Below are positions 1 to 6,849 of a stretch of 6,915 nt of DNA, piece after piece (within the stretch, counting starts at the first letter, position 1; each line of letters opens with the position of its first letter). The notes under the pieces are model-generated. The model did not search any database. It was not told where the DNA came from and saw only the letters and a list, made by a program, of their open reading frames with translations. Source of the DNA: JAXGVG01 sp040773965 (GTDB lineage Bacteria > Pseudomonadota > Alphaproteobacteria > UBA9219); contig JAXGVG010000104.1 in assembly GCA_040773965.1 (NCBI GenBank), forward strand, positions 1 to 6,915, written 5' to 3'. The translations under genes were made by a program, and so were the position numbers.

Positions 1-1158
1 ACCGCGGCTTTGGTGCTTTCCGATGGAACGGTGTTTTGGGGCAAGGGGTTAGGCGCCGCAGGCGAAGCCGTCGGCGAGGTCTGTTTCAACACATCCATGA
101 CCGGGTATCAGGAAATCCTGACTGACCCCAGCTATGCCGGCCAGATTATAACCTTTACATTCCCTCATATCGGCAACGTCGGAACCAACCGGCAAGACAT
201 TGAAACTGTTAAACCTGCCGCGCGGGGTCTCGTGCTGCGCGCGCCGATTACCAATCCGGCCAACTGGCGCGCCGTCGAACATCTAGACCCATGGCTCAAG
301 AAGAACAAACTGATCGGCCTGTCGGGCGTCGATACGCGCGCGCTGACCATACGCATCCGCGATCAAGGCGCTCCGAACGGAGCGATATGCCATGCGCCGG
401 ATGGCAAGATCGACGTCAAGGCGCTGGCCGCAAAGGCAAGGGCCTGGCCGGGCCTGGACGGGATGGACCTTGCGCTCGATGTGACGTGTGCGAAAACATA
501 TGAATGGACTGAAGGGCGGATAAGCATTCAGCATCCGGCATCCGGAATTCAGGAAAACAAAAACAACGGACGTTACCACGTCGTCGCCATCGATTACGGC
601 GCGAAGCGGAACATTCTCCGTTGCCTTGTGAGCGCGGGGTGCCGCGTGACAGTCGTTCCGGCGAGGACGACGGCGGAAGAAATCTTTGCGCTCAAGCCGG
701 ACGGCGTTTTTCTGTCGAACGGGCCGGGCGATCCCGCTGCGACGGGCGTTTATGCGGTTCCTGTCATTAAAGCCGTTTTGGAACGCGGCATTCCGCTTTT
801 TGGTATTTGTTTAGGTCACCAGATGCTTGGGCTGGCGCTTGGCGGGCGCACGACGAAGATGCTTCGCGGCCATCGCGGCGCCAACCACCCCGTCAAGGAT
901 TTGCAGACGGGAAGGGTGGAAATCACGAGCCAGAATCACGGCTTCATGGTGATTCCCGAGACGTTGCCGCCGAATGCCGAAATCACGCATGTCAGCTTGT
1001 TCGATGGCTCCAACGAAGGTTTAAGATTGAAGGATAACCCCGCGTTTTCCGTGCAATATCACCCCGAGGCCTCGCCCGGACCGCACGACGCGCATTATCT
1101 CTTCAAGCGGTTTGTGGAGATGATGAAGGAGCACGCATTGTCACGGAGGGTGGCATGA
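1..1158 (+). CDS. carA: Carbamoyl-phosphate synthase small (glutaminase) subunit, 5' partial
   Basis: CarA hydrolyses glutamine and passes ammonia to CarB for carbamoyl phosphate synthesis, feeding pyrimidine and arginine pathways in the cytoplasm. The frame is open from base 1 ([10 protein letters not shown]), and family members start a few residues earlier, so the true start lies upstream; the TTG at 10 is only an apparent start. The N-terminal CPSase small-chain domain shows [17 protein letters not shown] and PHIGNVGTN. The C-terminal class I glutamine amidotransferase domain begins near base 575 and has the nucleophile elbow GICLGHQ, with Cys at 808-810, and the His and Glu of the triad in [10 protein letters not shown] (His 1060-1062, Glu 1066-1068). 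All catalytic residues are present. The TGA stop (1156-1158) overlaps an ATG at 1155. carB normally follows closely, but here 525 bases separate them because of an inserted element. Confidence 0.97.
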   Translation, partial: TAALVLSDGTVFWGKGLGAAGEAVGEVCFNTSMTGYQEILTDPSYAGQIITFTFPHIGNVGTNRQDIETVKPAARGLVLRAPITNPANWRAVEHLDPWLKKNKLIGLSGVDTRALTIRIRDQGAPNGAICHAPDGKIDVKALAAKARAWPGLDGMDLALDVTCAKTYEWTEGRISIQHPASGIQENKNNGRYHVVAIDYGAKRNILRCLVSAGCRVTVVPARTTAEEIFALKPDGVFLSNGPGDPAATGVYAVPVIKAVLERGIPLFGICLGHQMLGLALGGRTTKMLRGHRGANHPVKDLQTGRVEITSQNHGFMVIPETLPPNAEITHVSLFDGSNEGLRLKDNPAFSVQYHPEASPGPHDAHYLFKRFVEMMKEHALSRRVA

Positions 1159-1175
1159 GAGAGGCTTCAATGTTT

Positions 1176-1237
1176 GGCGTCATCCCGGACAAGTTTCTTT
1201 TCGCCGAAGGCGAAAGAAAATTGATCCGGGACCCAGT
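1176..1237 (+). repeat. Left inverted arm of the element, itself a long hairpin
   Basis: This 62-base arm folds on itself. Bases 1183-1205 pair with 1209-1231 around a GAA loop, with a single unpaired T at 1198 and a small bulge near A1224. The stem tip is CGCC/GGCG. It matches the reverse complement of the right arm (1571-1637) at nearly every position outside the tip. It lies 17 bases after the carA stop, so it would be transcribed with carA and could act as an mRNA processing or stability hairpin. Confidence 0.85.
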
Positions 1238-1264
1238 TTGTTATTCTTCCTCTTGGGACATAAC

Positions 1265-1558
1265 ATGGAAAAACGTTATTGGGTGTATATTATCACCAAT
1301 AAACCCTATGGGACGCTTTATACAGGCATTACGAACAATCTGGCCCGCCGCATGTATGAACATCGCGAGGGCTTATATAAAGGGTTTGCTAAAGAACACG
1401 GTCTTAAAACCTTGGTATGGTATGCTGAATTTAAATCGGCAGACGAAGCCATCTCGTTTGAAAAAAGAATCAAGAAATGGAGAAGAGATTGGAAAAAACA
1501 GCTTATTGAGAAAATTAATCCAGAGTGGCTCGATCTGTACGAAAAGTTGCAAGAGTAA
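1265..1558 (+). CDS. GIY-YIG (URI domain) endonuclease family protein
   Basis: A 97-residue protein of the small, single-domain GIY-YIG nuclease family (COG2827/UvrC-like URI domain). The motif appears as WVYIITN (residues 6-12) followed by LYTGITNNLARRMYEH (18-33), where VYI and YTG stand for GIY and YIG and Arg28/Arg29 fall at the catalytic arginine. LVWYAEF (50-56) and the presumed metal-binding Glu66 in ISFEKRIKKW follow, and the tail ends PEWLDLYEKL. The start chosen is the ATG at 1265, directly before the conserved KRYWVYI, with a weak GGGA ribosome site at 1255-1258; an in-frame TTG at 1238 lies in the repeat and is less likely. Lysine-rich and A+T-richer than its neighbours, the gene is enclosed by inverted palindromic arms, which suggests horizontal arrival. 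The family's cellular role is not well established; DNA nicking is inferred from the fold. Confidence 0.9.
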   Translation: MEKRYWVYIITNKPYGTLYTGITNNLARRMYEHREGLYKGFAKEHGLKTLVWYAEFKSADEAISFEKRIKKWRRDWKKQLIEKINPEWLDLYEKLQE

Positions 1559-1570
1559 AAAAAGAACAAT

Positions 1571-1637
1571 ACTGGGTCCCGGATCAAGTTTCTTTCGTTC
1601 GCAAGCGAACGAAAAGAAACTTTTCCGGGATGACGCC
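1571..1637 (-). repeat. Right inverted arm of the element, itself a long hairpin
   Basis: This 67-base arm is the inverted partner of 1176-1237. It folds with 1577-1602 pairing to 1605-1630 around a tiny AA-centred loop, with an unpaired A at 1615 that corresponds to the unpaired T at 1198 in the left arm. The stem tip is TTCGC/GCGAA, different from the left tip yet still self-complementary. Confidence 0.85.
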
Positions 1638-1644
1638 CTTTTTT
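1574..1644 (+). terminator. Possible intrinsic terminator formed by the right arm plus T6
   Basis: The right-arm hairpin can be closed further by GGG (1574-1576) pairing with CCC (1636-1638) across a 5-base bulge, and CCC is followed directly by six T residues (1639-1644). That is the form of a rho-independent terminator for transcripts coming from carA and the nuclease gene. Whether it stops much transcription is unknown. carB lies just downstream with no convincing promoter of its own, so full termination seems unlikely. Confidence 0.4.
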
Positions 1645-1683
1645 GCTTACAAATTAATCAATCCCTGATCCCCGATACCTCTC

Positions 1684-4600
1684 ATGCCTAAACGCACGGA
1701 TATTAAATCGATTTGCATCATCGGCGCGGGGCCTATCGTCATCGGTCAGGCGTGCGAGTTCGATTATTCCGGCGTGCAGGCCTGCAAGGCGCTGCGCCAG
1801 GAAGGCTACCGCATCATTCTGATCAACTCCAATCCCGCCACGATCATGACCGATCCCGAAGTGGCGGACGCGACCTATATCGAGCCGATCACGCCCGCGA
1901 TGGTGGCCAAGGTTCTGGAACGCGAAAAGCCGGATGCGCTGTTGCCGACGATGGGCGGCCAAACGGCGCTGAACACGGCCATGGCCCTGGCGAAAGACGG
2001 CACGCTGGACCGCTTGGGCATCGAGCTTATCGGCGCAAAACGCGAAGCGATCGAAAAAGCGGAAGACCGCCTGCTATTCCGCAACGCGATGGATAAAATC
2101 GGCCTTGCCAGCCCGAAAAGCCGCTATGTCCATTCGATGGCCGAAGCGCAGGAAGCGCTGGCCGGGATCGGCTTGCCTGTCATCATCCGTCCCAGCTTTA
2201 CGCTGGCCGGCACGGGCGGAGGCGTGGCCTATAACCGCACGGAATACGCCGAGATTGTCGCCGGAGGCTTGGCCGCCAGTCCCGTAAACGAGGTTTTGAT
2301 CGAAGAATCGGTGCTCGGCTGGAAGGAATACGAAACCGAAGTCGTTCGCGATAAAAACGACAACTGCATCATTGTCTGTTCGATCGAAAACGTCGATCCG
2401 ATGGGCATACATACGGGCGACAGCATTACGGTTGCGCCCGCGCTGACTCTGACGGACAAGGAATACCAGATTTTGCGCGACGCCTCGATTGCCGTTTTGC
2501 GCGAAATCGGCGTCGATACGGGCGGGTCGAACGTCCAGTTTGCGATCAACCCGGATGATGGCCGCATGGTGGTCATCGAAATGAATCCGCGCGTCAGCCG
2601 TTCGTCGGCGCTTGCCAGCAAGGCGACGGGCTTTCCTATCGCCAAGGTCGCCGCGCTCCTGGCCGTCGGTTATACGCTGGACGAATTGAAGAACGACATT
2701 ACGGGCGTGACGCCCGCTTCCTTCGAGCCGACAATCGATTACATCGTCACGAAAGTTCCGCGCTTTGCGTTCGAAAAGTTTCCGGGCACGGAGCCCACCT
2801 TGACGACTGCCATGAAGTCCGTGGGCGAAGTTATGGCCATCGGCCGCACGTGGCAGGAATCCTTGCAAAAAGCCTTGCGAGGGCTGGAGATTGGCCTGAA
2901 CGGGCTTAACGAGGTTAAGGTCCACACCACGTTTGACGAAGGTGGGGACCTGAATCCGCTTCATGCCATGCTGGCGCGGCCTTCGCCGGACCGAATTCTG
3001 GTGGTTGCCGAGGCTTTGCGGCGCGGCATGAGCGTCGATAAAATCAGGAAGATTTGCAAATACGACACATGGTTTATTGAACAGATAGCGGGTCTTGTCG
3101 AAACCGAAAAAAGCGTTAGGTCCGAGGGACTGCCGAAGGACGGGGCCGGGTGGCGACAGTTGAAGTCGATGGGTTTCAGCGACGCGCGTCTGGCTCAGTT
3201 GACGAATAAGAAAGAAACCGAGGTTGCGGAAGCGCGGCGCAAACTTGGCGTGACGCCCGTTTTCAAGCGCATCGACACCTGCGCGGCCGAATTCGGATCG
3301 CTCACGCCGTATTTGTATTCGACATATGAAGTGGACGACCGCGGGCCGGATGCGTGCGAAGCGAAGCCCTCGGAGAAAAAGAAGGTCGTTATTCTTGGCG
3401 GCGGGCCGAACCGCATCGGGCAGGGCATCGAGTTCGACTATTGTTGCGTTCACGCCGTCATGGCGCTGCGCGACGCCGGTATCGAGACCATTATGGTCAA
3501 CTGCAATCCGGAGACGGTTTCGACGGATTACGATACGTCCGACCGGCTATATTTCGAGCCGTTGACGGCCGAAGACGTGATTGAAATCGTGCGCGTTGAG
3601 CAGCGGAAAGGCGATTTGCTGGGCGTAATGGTTCAATTCGGCGGACAGACGCCGCTTCGCCTTGCGGATGCGCTGCAGGAAGCGAATATTCCCATTCTCG
3701 GCACATCCCCGGACGCCATCGATCTTGCCGAGGACCGTGAACGTTTTCAGGTTCTCCTGAAAAAACTCAAACTCAAGCAACCGGCAAACGGTCTGGCGCG
3801 AAGCGCCGAGGAGGCCGAAAGGGTTGCGGAAAAAATCGGCTATCCGGTCGTCATCCGCCCTTCATATGTGCTGGGCGGACGCGCCATGGAAATTGTCCAC
3901 ACAGTCGAGGCGCTTAAGCGTTACATCGGGCAAGCCGTGCATGTGTCCGGGAAAAATCCCGTTCTGATCGATTATTACCTGCAGGACGCCATAGAGGTCG
4001 ATGTGGACGTCGTGGCCGATGAAAAGGACGTTTTTGTCGCGGGAATCATGGAGCACATCGAGGAAGCCGGCGTTCATTCCGGCGACAGTTCCTGCGCCTT
4101 GCCTCCTCATTCCCTGGTGCCCACGGTTGTGACGGAAATAGGCCGTCAGGCTGAGCTTCTGGCGCGTTCCATCGGCGTCAGGGGTTTGATGAACGTCCAG
4201 TTCGCGGTGAAAAACGGCGACGTTTACATTCTCGAAGTCAATCCGCGCGCCAGCCGCACGGTGCCTTTCGTCGCCAAAGCCATCGGCGTTCCCATCGCCA
4301 AGATCGCCGCGCGCGTGATGGCCGGGGAAAAGCTGGCTAGTGCAAGGAAGGCTTATGAACAGAAAGCCATAAATAACTCTATACAACGTTTGGCCGTCAA
4401 GACGCCCGTGTTTCCTTTTTCGCGCTTTCCGGGCGTTGACATTATTCTGGGGCCGGAGATGAAATCGACCGGCGAGGTTATGGGGCTTGATCGCGATTTT
4501 GCGCGCGCGTTCGCCAAGGCGCAATTGGGCGCGGGATTAAAGCTGCCTTTAAAAGGCATGTGCTTTATTTCGGTAAAGGACCGCGATAAGGAGGTTATTA

Positions 4601-4956
4601 TTCCGCTCGCCCGACGTCTTGTGAAGCTCGGATTCAAGATTATGGCCACGGGCGGCACGGCCAAGACCCTGAAAGCGGCGGGCGTTCCGGTCAAGCGCAT
4701 CAACAAGGTTTATGAAGGACAGCCGCATATCGTCGACGCCATGATCAACGGCGAGGTCGATCTGCTGATGAACACGACCGCCGAAGGCGCGCAAACCCTG
4801 AAAGACAGTTTCAGCTTGCGCCGCACCGCTCTCATGCAAGGGATTCCCCATTACACGACGATTCCCGGCGCGCGCGCTGCCGTGGAGGCCATTGCGGCCC
4901 TGCAAACGGGGAGTCTTGAAGTTAATTCGCTTCAGTCGTATCTTAAGGCCTCCTGA
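1684..4956 (+). CDS. carB: Carbamoyl-phosphate synthase large subunit
   Basis: CarB makes carbamoyl phosphate from bicarbonate, two ATP and ammonia supplied by CarA. At 1090 residues it is slightly longer than E. coli CarB (1073). Two duplicated synthetase halves are visible. The first starts [17 protein letters not shown] and has ATP-grasp residues Gln285, Glu299 and Asn301 ([10 protein letters not shown]). The second starts near residue 565 with [16 protein letters not shown] and has Gln839, Glu851 and Asn853 ([10 protein letters not shown]). The C-terminal MGS-like allosteric domain, from about 955, keeps ATGGTAKTL and MNTTAEG, consistent with UMP control. Ornithine-site Glu793 and Asp801 ([14 protein letters not shown]) are present, but Thr907 stands where E. 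coli has Glu892, after a linker about five residues longer. The ATG start gives the standard [10 protein letters not shown] terminus. No Shine-Dalgarno sequence is visible upstream. Confidence 0.98.
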   Translation: MPKRTDIKSICIIGAGPIVIGQACEFDYSGVQACKALRQEGYRIILINSNPATIMTDPEVADATYIEPITPAMVAKVLEREKPDALLPTMGGQTALNTAMALAKDGTLDRLGIELIGAKREAIEKAEDRLLFRNAMDKIGLASPKSRYVHSMAEAQEALAGIGLPVIIRPSFTLAGTGGGVAYNRTEYAEIVAGGLAASPVNEVLIEESVLGWKEYETEVVRDKNDNCIIVCSIENVDPMGIHTGDSITVAPALTLTDKEYQILRDASIAVLREIGVDTGGSNVQFAINPDDGRMVVIEMNPRVSRSSALASKATGFPIAKVAALLAVGYTLDELKNDITGVTPASFEPTIDYIVTKVPRFAFEKFPGTEPTLTTAMKSVGEVMAIGRTWQESLQKALRGLEIGLNGLNEVKVHTTFDEGGDLNPLHAMLARPSPDRILVVAEALRRGMSVDKIRKICKYDTWFIEQIAGLVETEKSVRSEGLPKDGAGWRQLKSMGFSDARLAQLTNKKETEVAEARRKLGVTPVFKRIDTCAAEFGSLTPYLYSTYEVDDRGPDACEAKPSEKKKVVILGGGPNRIGQGIEFDYCCVHAVMALRDAGIETIMVNCNPETVSTDYDTSDRLYFEPLTAEDVIEIVRVEQRKGDLLGVMVQFGGQTPLRLADALQEANIPILGTSPDAIDLAEDRERFQVLLKKLKLKQPANGLARSAEEAERVAEKIGYPVVIRPSYVLGGRAMEIVHTVEALKRYIGQAVHVSGKNPVLIDYYLQDAIEVDVDVVADEKDVFVAGIMEHIEEAGVHSGDSSCALPPHSLVPTVVTEIGRQAELLARSIGVRGLMNVQFAVKNGDVYILEVNPRASRTVPFVAKAIGVPIAKIAARVMAGEKLASARKAYEQKAINNSIQRLAVKTPVFPFSRFPGVDIILGPEMKSTGEVMGLDRDFARAFAKAQLGAGLKLPLKGMCFISVKDRDKEVIIPLARRLVKLGFKIMATGGTAKTLKAAGVPVKRINKVYEGQPHIVDAMINGEVDLLMNTTAEGAQTLKDSFSLRRTALMQGIPHYTTIPGARAAVEAIAALQTGSLEVNSLQSYLKAS

Positions 4957-4985
4957 GAATAGTTAAACGCCGCGTCGGCTTGCCT

Positions 4986-5005
4986 AAAGCTGATCGGGCT
5001 TTTTT
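4986..5005 (+). terminator. Weak putative terminator after carB
   Basis: AAAGC (4986-4990) can pair with GCTTT (4998-5002) around a 7-base loop, and the T-run extends to 5005. The stem is short and only partly G+C, so it may terminate weakly or not at all; greA may be co-transcribed with carAB. Confidence 0.35.
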
Positions 5006-5052
5006 GTTCTCAAAGCCATTAGCTCCCCGGTAAAGGGGCGAAAGGGTGAAAC

Positions 5053-5529
5053 ATGACCGATAAAGTGCCTATGACGTTGTTGGGTTATCAGAACCTTGAA
5101 GAAGAGCTTAAGCATTTGCGCAGCGTCGAACGTCCCGCCATCATCAAGGCGATTGCCGATGCCCGCGATCACGGTGATTTGTCCGAAAACGCCGAATATC
5201 ACGCCGCGCGCGAACGTCAGAGCTTTATCGAAGGCCGGATTAAGGACCTTGAAGACAAAATCGGACGGGCCGAAGTTATCGACGTCTCAAAACTGGACGG
5301 CAAAGTTATCAAATTCGGCGCGACGGTTACGCTGATCGATGAAGATACGGACGAAAAAGCCCGCTACCAGATCGTGGGCGAGGACGAGGCCGACATCAAG
5401 GCGGGACGTCTTTCCGTTACATCGCCGCTGGCGCGCGCCCTAATCGGCAAACAGCTTAAGGATAGCGTAGAAGTCAACACGCCCAAAGGATCGAAGGCTT
5501 ATGAGATTGTCACGGTTGTTTATAAATGA
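5053..5529 (+). CDS. greA: Transcription elongation factor GreA
   Basis: GreA enters the secondary channel of RNA polymerase and stimulates cleavage of the backtracked transcript 3' end, restarting stalled complexes. The 158-residue length is typical. The N-terminal antiparallel coiled coil (about residues 5-75) carries the tip motif [19 protein letters not shown]; Asp42 and Glu45 are the acidic tip residues that coordinate the catalytic magnesium in characterised GreA. The C-terminal FKBP-like domain runs from about residue 80 ([11 protein letters not shown]) to the end, with [10 protein letters not shown]. The ATG at 5053 has an AAGGG ribosome site at 5042-5046, and a small hairpin (CCCC 5025-5028 with GGGG 5035-5038) sits just upstream. 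It follows carB by 96 bases, a gene order common in alphaproteobacteria. GreB is an alternative, but length and sequence favour GreA. Confidence 0.97.
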   Translation: MTDKVPMTLLGYQNLEEELKHLRSVERPAIIKAIADARDHGDLSENAEYHAARERQSFIEGRIKDLEDKIGRAEVIDVSKLDGKVIKFGATVTLIDEDTDEKARYQIVGEDEADIKAGRLSVTSPLARALIGKQLKDSVEVNTPKGSKAYEIVTVVYK

Positions 5530-5544
5530 AGGGGAAAACCGAAT

Positions 5545-5575
5545 CCTGCGTCGATCCCAAAACCAGGCTTTTTTT
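5545..5575 (+). terminator. Weak putative terminator after greA
   Basis: CCTG (5545-5548) may pair with CAGG (5564-5567) around a 15-base loop; one C then leads into seven T residues (5569-5575). The T-run is good but the stem is short, so this is tentative. If real it separates greA from the membrane-protein gene. Confidence 0.3.
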
Positions 5576-5641
5576 GAACGACCTGTTAAGATATGTCTGC
5601 CATAAGAAGGTCTGCGAACAACCCCTTTCCTTTGGTTTTTC

Positions 5642-6301
5642 ATGCGCGAGGTTCTGGACCTGATTAAAGAGTACCATGAATGGTTCTATTTAATCACCTT
5701 TGTGTGGACGGCTTTGGAGGGGGAAACCTTTGTAATCTTTGCCGCGCTGGCGGCGCAGAAAGGCTATCTGAATATTGCCGCGCTTTTCGGATCGGCATGG
5801 CTAGGCAGTTTTTTTGGCGACCAGATGTTCTTTTTTGCAGGCCGTTTTTTTGGCGCGCGGATTACGGCGCGTTATCCCGGCATAAAGCCCAAATTGGACA
5901 AGGCCTTAGGATGGCTCGAGAAATACGCGACCTTTTTTGTTCTTTCTTACCGGTTCATGTATGGGATTCGTAATGTGAGCGGGATAGCCATCGGCATGAG
6001 CCGGTTGCCCTGGAAAAAATTCGTTTGGCTGAATCTGGCGGCGGCGTTCATTTGGGCGGCAGCTTTTTGCGGCGCCGGTTACCTGTTTGGCGATGTGATT
6101 AAAAAGCTTGGCAAGCAAAAGGAGGAAGTCGTCGATTATAGCGTTCGGGAATTTATGCTTGTTGCACTGGGGGTATTCGCTATTGTCATTATCATTCGCC
6201 TGTGGGGTATTTACCGTGAACGCCGGAAAGGCATAAAGCAGGCGCAGATCGATTTGATCGCCGGTCCCGACAGTAGCCCGGAAATACTGCCAAGGCTATG
6301 A
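5642..6301 (+). CDS. DedA family (SNARE-associated/VTT domain) inner-membrane protein
   Basis: A 219-residue hydrophobic protein of the DedA family, whose members are linked to lipid flipping or proton-dependent transport and membrane homeostasis. Hydrophobic segments lie at about residues 13-38, 43-70, 96-118, 127-150 and 170-190, followed by a basic tail (RERRKGIKQ), which suggests a cytoplasmic C-terminal end. Family-like features include acidic residues in the first hydrophobic stretch (Glu26, Glu28), Asp60 in GSFFGDQMFFFAGRFFG, and SYRFMYGIRNVSGIAIGMSRLPWKKF with Arg104 and Arg110 six residues apart, the spacing of the paired functional arginines reported in E. coli YqjA/YghB. The WLNLAAAFIWAAAF stretch is also typical. 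The start is the first in-frame ATG after an upstream TAA at 5603; no Shine-Dalgarno sequence is visible, so translation may be weak. The substrate cannot be told from sequence. Confidence 0.88.
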   Translation: MREVLDLIKEYHEWFYLITFVWTALEGETFVIFAALAAQKGYLNIAALFGSAWLGSFFGDQMFFFAGRFFGARITARYPGIKPKLDKALGWLEKYATFFVLSYRFMYGIRNVSGIAIGMSRLPWKKFVWLNLAAAFIWAAAFCGAGYLFGDVIKKLGKQKEEVVDYSVREFMLVALGVFAIVIIIRLWGIYRERRKGIKQAQIDLIAGPDSSPEILPRL

Positions 6302-6527
6302 AATATAATATTAATTTTATTTGTTATTAACAAACGCGGCGGGAAAAGGTTAAAAAAATTATCCCCGGCATTCTTAATCTTCTGGACAGGCGCAAGCACA
6401 CAGAATAGAGAGAAGCGTTCAAAACGGGCTCGATTCACCGGTTGCGTCAGGAAGTCGCTGCGCGCTTCGGAGCGTGGGGGTCTGTTCGTTAACGATTATC
6501 GATCAACAACAGAAGGCAGAAAAGGTC
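6302..6527 (+). promoter_or_regulatory. Intergenic leader upstream of acpP, probably containing its promoter
   Basis: No gene is supported in these 226 bases. The first 60 are strongly A+T-rich and include a perfect inverted repeat, TTTGTTA-T-TAACAAA (6320-6334). A poor candidate -35 (TGGACA, 6383-6388) has a weak TAGAGA 17 bases downstream. acpP is usually expressed very highly, so a promoter is expected here, but I cannot place it with confidence. Near 6451-6475 there is a G+C-rich stretch with short self-complementary pieces. Confidence 0.4.
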
Positions 6528-6767
6528 ATGAGTGATATCAACGAACGCGTGAAAAAAATCGTCGTCGAACATTTGGGGGTCGATGCCGCCAAGGTCACGG
6601 ATAACGCCAGCTTCATTGATGATCTGGGAGCTGACAGTTTGGATACGGTCGAACTCGTCATGGCTTTCGAAGAGGAATTCAACGTTGAAATTCCCGATGA
6701 TGCGGCGGAAAAAATCGTCACCGTCAAGGATGCCATTGAATACATAAACATGAAAAAGGCGGCTTGA
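6528..6767 (+). CDS. acpP: Acyl carrier protein
   Basis: AcpP carries growing acyl chains on a 4'-phosphopantetheine arm during type II fatty-acid synthesis in the cytoplasm. The 79-residue acidic protein has the attachment motif [15 protein letters not shown] with Ser37 (counting Met1) as the phosphopantetheine site, followed by the partner-binding helix and the [16 protein letters not shown] region. It ends [14 protein letters not shown], as typical ACPs do. The ATG at 6528 is chosen because it gives the standard [18 protein letters not shown] terminus; an in-frame GTG at 6474 would add 18 non-conserved residues. An AGAAGG at 6511-6516 is a plausible but distant ribosome site. fabF follows 82 bases later. 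fabG, often just upstream of acpP, is not seen here; the DedA gene occupies that place. Confidence 0.97.
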   Translation: MSDINERVKKIVVEHLGVDAAKVTDNASFIDDLGADSLDTVELVMAFEEEFNVEIPDDAAEKIVTVKDAIEYINMKKAA

Positions 6768-6774
6768 TACGGAT

Positions 6775-6803
6775 TGATCGACACCGGCCAAAGGTGCGGA
6801 TCA
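6775..6803 (+). other. Intercistronic hairpin between acpP and fabF
   Basis: TGATC (6775-6779) pairs with GATCA (6799-6803), and CACC (6782-6785) pairs with GGTG (6793-6796), separated by a 2x2 internal loop and capped by a 7-base loop. Only a broken T-rich stretch follows, so it looks more like an mRNA stabiliser or partial attenuator than a full terminator. Such a site could help keep ACP levels above FabF; that role is inferred. Confidence 0.4.
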
Positions 6804-6849
6804 TGGTTTCCCTTTTGAAATCTTTCTTCTCATTCACGGAGGCGGCGTC

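Larger units (their letters stand above)
1176..1637. mobile_element. Palindrome-flanked element carrying a GIY-YIG nuclease gene, inserted between carA and carB
   Basis: The two ends, 1176-1237 and 1571-1637, are inverted copies of each other. Reading inwards, both begin GGCGTCATCCCGGA and both finish TTGATCCGGGACCCAGT. Similarity continues weakly inside (TTGTTATTCTT on the left against TTGTTCTTTTT on the right). The only gene between the arms is a small GIY-YIG endonuclease that is visibly A+T-richer than carA and carB. I see no clear target-site duplication at the borders. The arms belong to a palindromic repeat type known from alphaproteobacterial genomes. That the nuclease moves or maintains the repeat is inference. 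Removing the unit would leave about 63 bases between the carA stop and the carB ATG, a more usual operon gap. Confidence 0.72.

Noticed and set aside
1238..1264. TTG at 1238 as the start of the GIY-YIG gene
   Set aside because: It starts at the end of the palindromic arm and adds non-conserved residues. The ATG at 1265 sits at the normal family start with a weak ribosome site.
1176..1637. A CRISPR array or an insertion sequence with a DDE transposase
   Set aside because: There are only two repeats, in inverted orientation, with no spacers. The single gene between them is a GIY-YIG nuclease, not a transposase.
1155..1691. The 178-codon frame across the element as a protein-coding gene
   Set aside because: Its translation runs through both hairpins and the nuclease gene out of frame and has no domain. 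I keep it only as a possible coupling frame, not as a gene.
2074..3453. A 459-codon open frame on the minus strand
   Set aside because: It lies wholly within carB and opposite conserved CarB motifs. Long antisense frames are expected opposite G+C-biased coding sequence, and the translation has no recognisable domain.
3862..4524. A 220-codon open frame on the minus strand
   Set aside because: It is antisense to the second synthetase half of carB, matches no family I know, and is best explained as codon-bias shadow.
6304..6309. TATAAT just after the DedA gene as a -10 promoter box
   Set aside because: No -35-like hexamer lies 16-18 bases upstream, and the region is so A+T-rich that a chance match is likely.
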